Positions 46,092 through 58,223 are shown, counted from the first letter of the stretch. The stretch: DNA of 64,000 bases from Sambucus nigra (GCA_949130495.1 OX422214.1:255258187-255322186), one strand, 5' to 3'. A program made the numbers and translations. The notes: generated from the sequence alone by a model not told the origin.

Positions 46092-47520
46092 ATGGACAAA
46101 GAAGGTTTTAATGTTTATAAGCATCTAGTGTTTGAAGACTTTCCATCTGGAAATGGAGCTCAAAGAGATAAGGCCACTCAGGTGGATGTGGTGGTAATCG
46201 GAGCAAAGGTACCTGCTCCTCCGGGAGGGCAGACCAGCTCACCGGCAGCAGCTCTGGTGGTAGAGGCTTATGAGTATGTTTTTTGAGACATGGAAAGTTT
46301 GGGTTAAGATTGTGTAACACCAGCAGCAACCCCCTCTAGAGGGGTAGCCATTCCCGTAGCGATTTCGGCAGAAGTAGCTCAGCCACAAAGGACGGCGCTG
46401 GAGCAAGTTGTGACAATCGTCAAGTTCACTGGCAGAACCCCCGGAACCCTAAGTGTTTGGCGGGGAATTCGGTATGGTCGAGGAACTCCACTCGCTCAAT
46501 GATAGCGATGAGGAACCCTTAAGAAAATAACCCGTGGCAGCAGCAGCTAACGACGAGGGACCCTAGGCATTGGGTCCCATAGTGGAAATCTCAAAAGGTG
46601 CGAAACCTCTAATCCCCAAATCACCAACACAGGATGAACCCACTAACAAAGTGGGTAGCGAGGAACCCGTGGTCAACACCATAATCTCTATAACGCCAAC
46701 ATAGGCGAGACACCCTGGGACGCGGAACCCTCAAAACGATAAGAGGTCGAGACCCCCCACCTGAAACAAATTGTAAATAGCTCATTTCCCCAAAGACAAC
46801 AAAATCGGTCGAGGAACTTTTGACAACACATGGGGTAAAATTGACGTGCGAAGAACCCCAGTAGTACTTCCGATCGTCGAGACACCCCAGCAACCAACAC
46901 TTGATTTGGCGAGGGACCCTCCATACCTAGAATAAAGCGTGAGGAATCACTACCAATTTCAACAGATGTCGAGACCCCCCCTTTCAACATAATATTGGTC
47001 GAGACACCCTCACCTAAAATACCAAGTGCCAATGACACTTCCGGCGAGGAACCCACAGTATAAAAAGGGTCTCGCGAATTTTTTTTAGCAAATAACGCAT
47101 TTCGCGAAGAACCCCCAGGAGCGTCAACACCCGCGTTACCACGCAAGAAACCACCAGTCGGCGTTGAGACCCCCTTCTCGTCGACATCGAGACCCCCAGC
47201 TTCTGAAGAGGCACCCGCGGACATGACGACCGACCGCGAGGAACCCTTAGTTAAATGGGTAGTCTGCGAAGACGAGACCACCATTTCTCCATTGGTCGAG
47301 ACACCCATTTTCGTAAAATTCGAAGACGTCGAGACCCCCTCCTCTTGAAATAAAAAAATTAGGGGTCGAGACCCCCCTCTCTCCAAGAAAATTTTCAATC
47401 GCCGAGACCCCCCTCTCCAAACAAATCTCCACCAGGCGGGGAACCCTTGGGTCAGCGCCTCGCACGAGGAGCCCATAAATAAAGAAGTCTTAAATTTCGA
47501 GGAACCCAAGGGTAGTAAAC
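46092..47520 (+). pseudogene. Degenerate ORF1-like region of element B
   Basis: A 64-codon frame starts at 46092 (MDKEGFNVYKHLVFED), is homologous to the ORF in element A, and stops after AYEYVF. Beyond the stop, frames continue in pieces: ISAEVAQ and EQVVTIVKF, then EFGMVEELHSLNDSDEEP near 46470-46515, and from about 46970 to 47335 acidic/proline-rich words VETP, GEEP, REEP and DREEPLVKW. The repeated words suggest an ancestral protein made of EEP/VETP-spaced segments; I do not recognise it. Stops and frameshifts make it non-functional here. Open frames on the opposite strand (to 273 codons) mirror the same repeated words and are not taken as genes. Confidence 0.55.
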
Positions 47521-49716
47521 AATGCGCAAAGAACCGCTTGCACGGTAAGGGTTCAAAGTCGCGCTAGGTAAAGAACCACTGCCTATGTAGGAAGAAAATT
47601 CGATCAAAGAACTCTCGTTGGAGCGTGAGGAACCACACTCAAGAACGCCAACAACACCAATAATCGTAGAGGTGGCTCCGCCGCGGAAGGCAGCCCCGGA
47701 ACAAATAGTTATATTGATGACGATTTCCAGGAGAGAGAGCAGCGACGCCCGAGGTGGCGCCGATAAAAAAAATTATGGTGTCCGGGTAACTCTCTAACAA
47801 AGAAAGTGGAGGTGGATGACTCATCCTCGAATGCACCTTAGAAGAGACTCTACTCACTTGTAGAATATGGATGCTCAACAACCTTGTTCAGACACATCTT
47901 GTTCCATATCAGCTAAGTACACTGCCTTACTTTATTACTTGTTGAATATGCTCATTTCACAAGTCTTGGTCCATATTTTACTAGCATTTCATATATATGC
48001 TAAGTGATTTAGTTGATAAAGAAAATCACACACGATTTCTCGAAACGATAAGTAATAAAAGATGAAAAATTATACTTATTAATTTTAGTTATTATTTTTA
48101 TCAAAAATTGTGTGGAGAAGTCATGTTGTTTGTAAACAGCTACAACTAGCGTTAATAGGCCTAATAAATGTAGTGCTAATAAATGTTGTGCTGCACTCTT
48201 TAAGCCTTGGGAACCTACTTGCCATTTGTTATTTATAGTAGTCTTGACAAGGAAGAACACTTACTTTTTTTCTTACTATATTCAAATTTTAATGGTTCTT
48301 ATGTGGGTTCCTCGTTAGAACCCATAAATACAAATTGACACAGTAATATCATCAGATCCAAAAGATCAGAGGGTGATTTGCTCGAGCTATAACTGCTCAA
48401 ATCAGTTTTGTTTCTCATTAAAAAAAAATATAATATACTTATATCAGAGGGGGTTGCTCGCCCCATTTTCATGAAATAATATAGAGGGGTTTGCTCGCCC
48501 CATGCTCAAAGCATGAAGTAGACATGGGGACTCCCTCGTTTGAGTGTTATATACACGCGTCAATAACAAAAAAACCACAGAAGTTTAAAATCAAACTCCA
48601 GTCACTAGAAAAAAAAGCAAATGCGAGGAGAGAACACATGAGGTTTAAGTAAATACCGAGTTATCATTTCGAAAGAAAAGATATAAAGAGACTACACTCA
48701 CTAACTAAATTTATTAGTGAATATGTTTATTCATATTTCAACGAAGGTCTAGGTCCCATCATCTGAGTTATGGGGTCGCCAACTTGCCATTGTTTATTGT
48801 TTTAAAAGTAGCAGGCCTTCTGCCCAAGCAATTAATGATTTATTAAAAGATGCTTATCATCATCTTTATTGACAATAGGCGTGATAGATGTTAAAGTGCC
48901 TCACAGACAGAATACGCTCAGAAAAAAGATTGTCTCGTCACATCATATATCTGATGTATATTTGTGTAGACCCAATTCACAACTGAAAAAAAATCGACTA
49001 TCTGCTCGTAATAGTGGGGATTTCATATAAATGCAAAATGGCCTGCTCGTCAATTTAATAGGCAGGAATTGCACGAGAGGGTCAAATTCATAACTGTGAG
49101 AGTAGTCAGTAATTTTACTACCTTAGACAAATACCTTTTAAGGAAAGAGGAGAAAATTCTAATATAAAAGAAAAGAACACACGATGACTAGAAGCACTCT
49201 ATTGCTGAAATTAAAATTATCAAGCAACGTACTCGGAACTTTTAAATACATGTGATGTCCACATTTTATACACACAAAATTTTGAGTGACAGCCCCTTGA
49301 TTCGAGTAAAGGCAGATCAAAGACACCCCCACCAAGTTTATTAACGAGAGAGGACGACACATGCTCGAGGCATTTAACAAATCCCAAAAAATGAACAGCG
49401 ATCCAAACTCTCTGTGTTGAACCTCAGTAGAAATCCAAGAAAAAAAAGGTAATGTCCCACTTCAGAAATAGTCTCGTTGGCAAAATAATTTTCAAAGCAA
49501 TAAAGAATCGAGCAGGTGGTAAGCCACTTCCATTAGACCATCTCTAGTAAAATTTCTCTGAGGTGAGAACAAGCAAAAAGGGGGTTTGAAATAAAATAAA
49601 AAACGGTCAAAGATTTCCAGTAATGTTTGACATCAGCCATGACTTTCCAAACAGTTGCTCGAAATTTAGATTATTTTAGAGACTTGTATCTCAAATAGTC
49701 AGATACACCAGCAGAA

Positions 49717-49746
49717 TATCTATCTATCTATATATATATATATATA

Positions 49747-49781
<35 letters not shown>
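49717..49781. repeat. (TATC)n/(TA)n microsatellite
   Basis: TATC repeats followed by about 25 TA dinucleotides with one interruption. Confidence 0.95.
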
Positions 49782-49785
<4 letters not shown>

Positions 49786-50542
49786 GAGGAACCCCTCAAG
49801 CTAGAAGTACAATAATACCAAGTGACCCATTTTAATGACGACGAGGAACAGGGGTTTAGCAAGCACCGTGTCGCGGTTTTCGTGGCCTGAAACTCCACTC
49901 CAAAGTTTGTAAGTTGATCCACCATGTGCTGCTAGGTTACAAAGAGAGGAGAGAGAGTGTGTTTATACCCACTCGTGAAAAGATATTGGGGGACTCGCTC
50001 TAATTTTCTACCGAACTCTAGAAGCGTATTTCTTTTATGAGAACGTCTACTTTACTGGGTGTAAAAAAAAAGAAAGAAAAAATAGGGTTGTTCCCAACAA
50101 GGTACAAAGATGGGTCTCTCTCTCCTGTTTCGAGTAAAAATAGAGTATCCCAACATTATTTTTACAGAGATAAAAAAAAATGGGGGTGTTCCCAATGAGA
50201 TACAAAGATGGGTCTCTCTCTTATCTCTCTCGTCTCATAAATGTTTTCAGCATACTTAATCAAAATAAAACTGATCGAAGTAAAGGGTTGCCCGAATATA
50301 ACCTTGCGTTTTTATCTTTTAACGAGGGAGACATGATATAGATAAATTTTTGTCATGTGCCACCTATCTAAGAGAGTTTACCTATGAGGGACCATTTTTC
50401 TTGGGTCAAGGAAGTTGCCATACTCGAAATGAAAATTAAATTGGCATACTTTTTGCTTGTTGCTCGAAGTACAAACGAGATAGTTCACACAATGTTAAAG
50501 TACTTTGTGTTGGACAAAATAATTGATATAATAATATAATTA

Positions 50543-50545
<3 letters not shown>

Positions 50546-50640
<95 letters not shown>
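50546..50640. repeat. (ATT)n microsatellite
   Basis: About 32 uninterrupted ATT trinucleotides. An apparent poly-Asn frame on the minus strand is an artefact of this run. Confidence 0.95.
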
Positions 50641-50641
<1 letters not shown>

Positions 50642-51424
50642 GAATAATTGAGATACTTTGGGATTTTTTTGAGTTGTATCCTCAAAATAGTTTGCGTGAT
50701 TCACTTCACATGCAGTTATATGAGTTGTTTTTAAAATAGGGCATAAAATAATATTTGTCCAAGTATATACCCCAAGTAAATCGATCATATTCCCAGACTT
50801 GTTTACTCAAAATAGTTTGTGTGATTAATATCACATTTCATTAATGATAAACATCTTGAATAAGGGTAATTCACAATTTGAAGAAAGAGAAGATCTCTTA
50901 ATCCTTCACTCGAACATGTGTACCCCAAGTTTTAAAAGTATAAATGACTTTGAAAGTATCTATTACTATACGACGGGAATTATTTTTAGTCATATTAATT
51001 GTTTGAAGATGTTCACTATTGATACACAGTTCAAAAAGTAATGTTGTGCAACTAAGAGATCATAGTTGCTTTAGTGAAAACTTTATTCTCTCGCGTGCTT
51101 GGATTCGAGCAACGGGGCCAGTAAGCAGATATATAAAGCTTTGATAAAAAATTCAAGTTTCAGATTGACTTTATGTATGCTTGATTCCAATATGCTCCAT
51201 GAGGATATTTTACTCAGATGGAAAGACAAAATCTAAGTGTGAGGTATCAACTATACTTTCTTAGCACCGGTTATTTGCTTATGAAATGTCAAGTTACTTT
51301 ATATAGGCCATGGTGCCTCCTAGTGCATTTTCTTTTTAGTATTTCTCCACCTAGCAGAATGATACAATAAGCGTGAGAACACAAAAATTATTTACAATAG
51401 GTGTAAATAAAAGTATAAAAAATA

Positions 51425-52075
51425 AGGTACAACAGTTTAGTACCTAAAGCTCTAAGGGCACCCGAGCGCTCACAGTCTTGAGCAAGTGCCAAGTATAAAC
51501 ATAAGATGCTCCAGATGAGCACCTAAGGCTCCAAGGGCATCGGAGCGCTCACAATCTTGAGCAAATGTCAAGTATAAACATAAGGTGCGCCAGTTGAACA
51601 CCTAAGGCTCTAGGGGCACCGGAGCGCTCACAGTCTTGAGCAAGCGTCAAGTATAAATATAAAGTGCGACAGTTTAGCACCTAAGGCTCCAAGGGCACCG
51701 GAGCGCTCACAGTCATGAGCAAGTGCCAAGTATAAATATAAGGTGCGCCAGTTAAGCACCTAAGGCTCCAAGGGCATCGGAGCGCTCACAGTCTTGAGCA
51801 AGTGCCAAATATAAATATAAGGTGCGCCAGTTGAGCACTTGTGGCTCCAAGGGAATCGGAGTGCTCACAGTCTTGAGAAAGTGCCAAGTATAAACGTAAG
51901 GTTCTCCAGATGAGCACCTAAGGCTCCTAGGGCACCGGAGCGCTCACAGTCTTGAGCAAGTGCTAAGTATAAACATAAGGTACAACTGTTTAGTACCTAA
52001 GGCTCCAAGGGCATCAGAGCACTCATAGTCTTGAGCAACTTCCAAGTATAAATAAAGGGTACGATAATTTCGTGC
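51425..52075 (+). repeat. 79-bp tandem array of element B
   Basis: Eight units in 79-bp register (GAGCGCTCACAG near 51464, 51543, 51622, 51701, 51780, 51859, 51938, 52017). Same repeat as at 335-1290 in element A. Together with the 62-bp array it forms the hypervariable region before the 3' LTR. Confidence 0.93.
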
Positions 52076-52214
52076 ACAAGTCTCTCGACATTACAAGACA
52101 CTTTTGCACGAGTGGGCTAATATTGAGAAGTCCTCAAGCAAGTGAACAAATAATAAAATAAGCTTGGAGGGTGGGGACCCACTTAAAGTGACTCCACCTG
52201 CCCAAGATTGCAAG

Positions 52215-53655
52215 TTTGACAGAAAATATCCAAGGGCGAGGGACTCCCCGCGAGCAACCCCTCCGCCCAAGATGAAAGGCCCCAGAAGAAGGCCAAGGGC
52301 GAGGGGCTCACCGCGAGTAACCCCTACGCCCAAGAAAGAAGGCCACATAAGAAGGCCAAGGGCGAGGGTCCCGCTGCGAGCAAGCCCTCCGCCCAAGATG
52401 AAGGCCACAGAAGAAGGCCAAGGGCGAGGGGCTCATCGCGAGTAACCCCTCTGCCCAAGATAAAGGGCTACAGAAGAAGGCCAAGGGCGAGGGGCTCACC
52501 GCGAGTAACCCCTCCGCCCAAGACAGAAGGCCACAGAAGAAGGTTAAAGGCGAGGGGCTCACCGCGAGTAACCCTTCGCCCAAGATGAAAGGCCACAGAA
52601 GAAGGCCAAGGGCGAGGGGCTCATCGCGAGTAACCCCTTCGCCCAAGATGAAAGACCACAGAAGGAGGCCAAGGGCGAGGGGCTCACCGCGAGTAACCCC
52701 TCCGCCCAAGATGAAAGGCCACAGAAGAAGGCCAAGGGCGAGGGGCTCATCGCGAGTAACCCCTCCGCCCAAGATGAAAGGCCACAGAAGGAGGCCAAGG
52801 GCGAGGGGCTCACCACGAGTAACCCCTCCGCCCAAGATAAAAGGCCACAGAAGAAGTCCAAGGGGAGGGGTTCATCGCGAGTAACCCCTCCGCCCAAGAT
52901 GAAGGGCCACAGAAGAAGGCTGAGGGCGAGGGACTCACCGCGAGTAACCCCTCCACCAAAGACAGAAGGCCACAGAGGAAGGCCAAGGGTGAGGGGGCCA
53001 TCGCGAGTAACCCCTCCACCCAAGACAGAAGGCCACAGAGGAAGGCCAAAGGCGAGGGGCTCACCGCGAACAACCCCTCCGCCCGAGATGGAAGGCCACA
53101 GAAGCAGGCCAGTGGTGAGGGGCTCACTGCGAGAAACCCCTCCGCCCAAGAAAGAAGGCCACAGAATAAGGCCAAGGGCGAGGGGCTCACCGTGAACAAC
53201 CACTCCGCCCAAAATGGAAGGCCACAGAAGAAGGCCAAGAGCGAGGGGCTCACGGCGAGAAACCCCTCTGCCCAAGATGGAAGGTCGCAGAAGAAGGCCA
53301 AGGGCGAGGGCTCACCGCGAGCAACCCCTCCGCCCAAGATAGAAGGCCACAGAAAAAGGCCAAGGGCGAGGGGCTCACCGCGAGCATCCCCTCCGCCCAA
53401 GATAGAAGGCCACAGAAAAAGGCCAATGGCGAGGGGCTCACCGCGAGCAACCCCTCCGACCAAGATAGAAGGCCACAGAAGAAGGCCAAGGGCGAGGGGC
53501 TCACCGCGAGCAACCCTTCCGCCCAAGATGGAAGGTCACAGAAGAAGGCCAAGGGTGAGGGGCTCACGGCGCGCAACCCCTCCGCCCTAGAAAAATATGC
53601 CACAGAAGTAAAAAAAACGAGGGGCTCACCGCGAGTAACCCCTCCGCCCAAGTTG
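52215..53655 (+). repeat. 62-bp tandem array of element B
   Basis: About 23 units of 60-63 bp with GCGAGGGGCTCACCGCGAGT, AACCCCTCCGCCCAAGATG and GCCACAGAAGAAGGCC. Same repeat as at 1-155. The near-multiple-of-three unit keeps frames open on both strands; these are not credible as proteins. Confidence 0.93.
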
Positions 53656-53839
53656 ATACCCAGATAAGGAGGTCCACTATAAGTGGCCTCATCTACAAAA
53701 CTTGGGATGAAGTGACAGGACATTTAATGACCCTAAGAGGGAATGATGAAGGAACCTTAGGGTCCCCCAAAATAAAAAAAATAAAAATCGACTTTATGGC
53801 GTACAAAGCTTTTTTTGTCTACCCAACCTAAAAATTTTG

Positions 53840-53852
53840 CACGAGGGGCTAA
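53840..53852 (+). other. Polypurine tract candidate of element B
   Basis: CACGAGGGGCTAA directly precedes TGTAGAAGGG of the 3' LTR. The purine run is short, but position fits the plus-strand primer. Confidence 0.5.
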
Positions 53853-54114
53853 TGTAGAAGGGTGTCTACCTATAAAAAAGTAAAGGTATTATTTTATTAG
53901 AAATACTGAGAAGAAACCCAGGGTCCCGACAGAAACTCATATTGAGCAGGAACCCCCCCGGGGTCCCGGTAGAAACTCATATTGAGCAGGAACCCCCCGG
54001 GGTCCCGGCAGAAATTCATATTGGGCAGGAACCCCCCAGGGTCCCGGCAGAAACTTGTATTGAGAAGGAACCACCCCAGGGTCCCGACAGAAACTCATAT
54101 TCAGCAGGAACCCC

Positions 54115-55465
54115 CAGCGCCACTGCAAGTATCAGCACCGCTGCAAGTGTCAACGACGCTGCAAGTGTCAGCGTCACTGCAAGTGCCAACGCCGCTGCAA
54201 GTGCCAACGCCGCTGTAAGGGCCAGTGCCGCTGCAAGTGTCAGCGCCGCTTCAAGTACCAGCACCGACACAAGGGTCAGCGCCACCGCAAGTGTCGGCGC
54301 CGCTGCAAGTGTCGACGCCGCTGCAAGTGTCAGCGCCGCTGCAAGTGTCAGCGCCGCTGCAAGTGCCTGCGCCGGGGGAAGTGCCAGCACCACTTCAAGC
54401 GTAAGCGCCGCTTCAAGTATCAGCGCCACTTCAAGCGTCAGCGCCGCTTCAAGTGTCAGCGCCACTTCAAGTGTCAGCGCTACATCAAGTATCAGCGCCG
54501 CTTCAAGCGTCAATGCCACTTCAAGTGTCAATGCCGTTGCAAGCGTCAGCGCCACTTCAAGCGTAAGCGCCGCTTCAAGTATAAGAGCCACTTCAAGCGT
54601 CAGCGCCGCTTCAAGTGTCGGCGCCGCTTCAAGTGTCGTCGCCGCTTCAAGGGTCGTCGCCGCGACAAGGGTCGGCACCGCCTCAAGTATCAGCGCCGCT
54701 TCAAGTGTCAGCGCCACTTCAAGCGTCAACGCCACTTCAAGTGTAGACGCCGTTGCAAGCATCAGCGCCACTTCAAGTATCAGCGCCGCTTTAAGCGTAA
54801 CCGCCGCTTCAAGTATCAGCGCCACTTCAAGCATCATCGCCGCTTCAAGTGTCAGTTCTCTTTAAGCGTCAGCGCTACCTTAAGTATCAGCGCCTCTTCA
54901 AGCGTCAACGCCACTTCAAGTGTCGACGCCGTTGCAAGCGTAAGCGCCGTGTCGGCGCCGCTTCAAGCGTCGGCGCCATTTCAAGTGTCGGCACCGCGAT
55001 AATGGTCGGCGCCGCTTCCAGTCCGCGCCACCGCAAGGGTCGGCGTCGCTTCAAGTGCCAGCGCCGTTTCTCATGTCAGCGCCGCCGCGAGTGTCCGCGC
55101 CGCTGCAAGTGTCGGTGCCACTTCAAGGGCCAGCGCCGCTTCAAGTGTTAGCGTCGCTGCAAGCATCTACGCCACTGCAAGGGTCAACGCCGCTTTAAGT
55201 ACCAGCGCCGCTGCGAGCGTCAGCACCGCCGCAAGTGTCCGCGCCGCTTCAAGTACCAACGCCATCGAAAGTGTCCGCGTCGCTGCAAGTGTCGACGCCA
55301 TTTCAGGTACCAGCGCCGCTGCAAGTCAACGCCGCTACTAGGGTCGGCGCCACTACAAGTGTCCCCGCCGCTCCAAGTACCAGCGCAGTTACAAGTGCCA
55401 GCGCCGCTACAGGGGTCAACGCCGCTTCAAGCGTCAGCGCTACTACAACAAGGGTCACTGCAGAA
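54115..55465 (+). repeat. 18-bp minisatellite (3' LTR of B)
   Basis: About 70 units of the same 18-mer as at 43691-45000. Order of variants is largely but not wholly collinear between the LTRs, showing a few unit-scale indels since insertion. Confidence 0.95.
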
Positions 55466-55712
55466 ATGTTATTCGAGAAGTGCTTAAATGAACAACAACA
55501 CTAACACTTTACTTTCTTGTACAGGTTGCCTAGTCGAGCAAGCAGGGCTCGAACAGGAGCGTTGGGACCTCCTGGGAGTTTTGGCTTGGCGGATGAGGGA
55601 CAAGGTATGTTGAGAAAGCTCAACCACTTAGCACTATAGGATTGAGAGAATACTAGTAGGAGACCCTAGAGTCACCCAGTCCTCACACACCTCACACTTA
55701 GTCACAAGTGAA

Positions 55713-55740
55713 GTGAGCAGCCAAAGGGCTGGCTGCTCAC
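55713..55740. promoter_or_regulatory. Conserved LTR hairpin (3' LTR of B)
   Basis: Identical to 45257-45284. Confidence 0.7.
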
Positions 55741-56122
55741 AAGAAAAGAACTATTTATAAAATGATTTTAGAGGAGAGGGTCCTCTAAACCCCTCTCAAG
55801 AAAAGTGATTTTAGAAGGGGGTCCTCAAGACCCCCCTCAAGCTTGCAAATATTTTAGAGGAGGTGGTCCTCGAGACCCCCCCTCAAGTTTACAAAGTTTG
55901 TATCAAAGTTATTGTTTCAAAAGATATTTAGCAAATCAAATATTTTGTCTCCATTAGAAGACATATTTGCTTTTGAACTTTGGTCGGCGCCAGGGGGCAT
56001 CTTCCAGAGGGGACAGGCAGACCTGCCTACAGGTAGGGATAAATAGTACACTGCAGACTTGAAGCCTCACCAACCCTCTAAGTTTTGGCGCCAAAAGTGC
56101 CAACCCAGCCTTAGTGCCCAAG

Positions 56123-56132
56123 TATAAATAGG
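56123..56132 (+). promoter_or_regulatory. TATA box of element B (3' LTR)
   Basis: TATAAATAGG, identical context to 45668. It could drive read-out transcription into the flank. Confidence 0.6.
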
Positions 56133-56511
56133 ACCCCTGGGCAAGGTCATAGAGATATAGAGAGATAGACAATAGAAATTGCACTATTACTCTGCTAAAA
56201 TATCACCAGACCTACCTAAGTATTCTCTCCCTGCTCACTCTCATAGTGCTGAGTGCCTTGTTCCTTCACTCCCCACTGACAGCCATCACTCTCAGGTGTT
56301 TCCCTTGAGAAAATTGCTATTTTTGCTGTGAAAGTTCATCTTCTTGCAGGGAGTGAGTTGAAGCTTGAGTTCCATTATTACCAGAAGGGGAAGTTTTCTT
56401 CAGAAGTTGCACCAGGAGACCTTGAAGACCTTGCAGGCAGCGTCCATTGGAGTGGGTCACGCCTCACCCTTTCCAGTTATTCATAGACCCTAGTCTCACT
56501 ACCCTCCTACA

Positions 56512-57369
56512 ACATGCAATACCTATCCATTTCATTTTATTTATCAATCAATTTTTAAACCAAATTACATAAGTTTCATGGATGTTTATAAATCCTAATT
56601 AACATGGATAATATAAGCACCAAATAGAGCAAGAATTACACTTGCCTCTTAGTGTAGGGTAGAACCTTTGGAGAAGATAATGTTTGAACATTATCTTCCC
56701 TTTTTCGGTGACTCCCCAGTGGTGGTGCAAGGTGTAGAGATGGTGGTTGGCCCTTGGTTTCCAATAGATGACTCTTCCTTTCCACAAAAACCTTTTCACT
56801 TTCTCTAAATGAATTTTTATTCTCTCTCAAAAGTCCTCTCAAGTGATATGATGAAAATGAACATTACATAAAGTCTAAACCCACATATATAAAAAGTTTC
56901 CAAGTCTAGCTAAAAGACAAAAACGTGTATATTATTCATCTCCCAAGCCAAATGACTAAAATGCCCCTTCGGGGTGTCCTTTCATCTTCCAAGTGCCCCG
57001 AGACCCAAATCAAACCCCCGAGTAGACTTTCCTGCCTATTTAGATCCTTCCGGACTCAACGACGCACTCAAAATCATCATCGGAATGACTTAGAAAAATA
57101 AATCTCATTTTATTTCCCAACATTAGTCCCGACACGACTCATAAGTGCGTCCCGACTTAATTTCCATTATTGCCATATATGTAGCTCCTGACAATAATTA
57201 TTATATTCACATATTACTTTTACATCGCTAAGTAATATTCAAAATCATATATTACTTTTATCTTTAAAAATATTAAATTCGGATTAATCCCAATTAAACC
57301 CCATTTATTTAGCCCATTAACTTTTAATTAATCTCATATTAAAAGTCATTAAAATTACGGGGTATTACA
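56512..57369 (-). repeat. Solo gypsy LTR 3, part 2
   Basis: Continues part 1 after the second ACATG. It ends ...CGGGGTATTACA at 57369, as LTR 2 does at 17367, and shares with LTR 2 the block from CCCGAGACCCAAA through TTCCGGAC to AAAATTACGGGG. Confidence 0.88.
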
Positions 57370-57660
57370 CTACCCCCTATTTTATTCTTGTAGATCCACT
57401 TATATCTGATGGGTTTAATCCTATCGAGCAAGACTACAAGTTCCCAAACTTAATTCGAGTACACTGAATCCATCTCGATATTTATGGACTTAAGATAAAG
57501 CTCGTCCTTGTTTCGGAATGCCTCGTTGAAGTTCATGAGATCTAGTTTGTGTCCATTTAGGATCTCACCAAATTTTTTTCCCAAATATATCAACCTATCA
57601 GGCTGCTGCCTAGCCATCCCACTACAACGTGGCTCCACTTGTGGTACAATATAAGTGGCA
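57370..57660 (-). pseudogene. Copia pol remnant 1, RT N-terminal part
   Basis: On the minus strand: EPRCSGMARQQPDRLIYLG (the usual linker before RT), then FNEAFRNKDELYLKSINIEMDSVYSN, a stop, VWELVV and IKPIRYKWIYKNKIGG, up to the solo LTR junction at 57369. The next RT residues are at 41149 on the other side of the nested insertions. It is the same copia copy as 39760-41149. Confidence 0.85.
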
Positions 57661-57937
57661 CGTGTATCCTAATCATCGATAGTGTATTATCAATATCCGG
57701 TTATATTTTATCCTCCACGAGTGATCCATAAGCAATTAGATGGTTATTTCTTCTTATCTTTTATAAGATAGACGTATTCTTGGGTTTGTGGTCTATCATA
57801 TAATCTGTGACAGGCTGGTGCCATAGTTGTTTTGGTAGACAGAGAGTTACATTCCATATCGCCTGGGTAAGGGAAAGTAATAGTTAATATATAGAGATTT
57901 TCACTCTTCTAACACTGAGATCTTTTTAGCTCCACTA
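57661..57937. other. Unassigned, probably further copia 1 sequence
   Basis: By position this would be the integrase C-terminal/linker part of copia 1, but I see no reliable motif. Confidence 0.35.
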
Positions 57938-58223
57938 CACTACACCAAAATAATCTATTAGTAACGGTACTGAAGTGTTGCAAAAATAATTACTAACACT
58001 AAATTACTGTTAGAAAAATGCGTGGGGAAGCAACATACAAACATTTTTTTACCGTTACTATATTATGTATTACTAACACATCCCTACCATTACTAAAGTG
58101 TTACAAATTAATTCAAATCATTACAAACTTTTACCATTATCAACATTTCATAACGCATTTCTAACACAAAATTTTATAACATTTAGTAACGGTATAGGTC
58201 AGTTACCAATATTAAAGATTTTT

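Larger units (their letters stand above)
47521..51424 (+). other. Non-coding interior of element B
   Basis: Nearly 4 kb with no credible coding frame and no pol motif in any frame I inspected. Scattered copies of GAGGAACCC and GTTGCTCGCCCC (near 48300-48540, 49780-49850) tie it to the ORF1-like region. It holds two microsatellites. In an autonomous Ogre-type relative gag-pol would be expected here. Confidence 0.6.
43431..56511 (+). mobile_element. Element B: complete giant non-autonomous LTR retrotransposon (13.1 kb)
   Basis: Two LTRs (43431-46056 and 53853-56511) begin TGTAGAAGGG and end CCCTCCTACA. The pentamer ACATG flanks both sides exactly (43426-43430 and 56512-56516). A perfect tRNA-Arg primer site follows the 5' LTR, and a purine-rich stretch precedes the 3' LTR. 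LTR length, the tRNA-Arg primer and repeat-rich 3' region fit the Ogre/Tat group of Ty3/gypsy, but the 7.8-kb interior has no recognisable gag, protease, RT, RNase H or integrase. It contains a degenerate ORF1-like segment, a long non-coding stretch with microsatellites, and two minisatellites. The last kilobase of the two LTRs differs by only a few percent by eye. It must have been moved by proteins supplied in trans. It is inserted into solo LTR 3. Confidence 0.93.
53853..56511 (+). repeat. 3' LTR of element B (2659 bp)
   Basis: Same parts as the 5' LTR. Outside the arrays the two copies differ by occasional substitutions; inside the 18-mer array units have been gained, lost and shuffled. 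It ends CCTACA and is followed by ACATG. Confidence 0.93.

Noticed and set aside
46688..47509. A 273-codon minus-strand frame with repeated GSSR and GVST words.
   Set aside because: It is the antisense image of the EEP/VETP word pattern, which on the plus strand continues a frame conserved with element A.
50485..50685. Poly-Asn protein on the minus strand.
   Set aside because: Translation of the (ATT)n microsatellite.
52308..53723. Open frames of 130-240 codons with repeated GGGVTRGEPLALGLLLWP on the minus strand and Arg-rich on the plus strand.
   Set aside because: Products of the 60-63-bp array, open in several overlapping frames.
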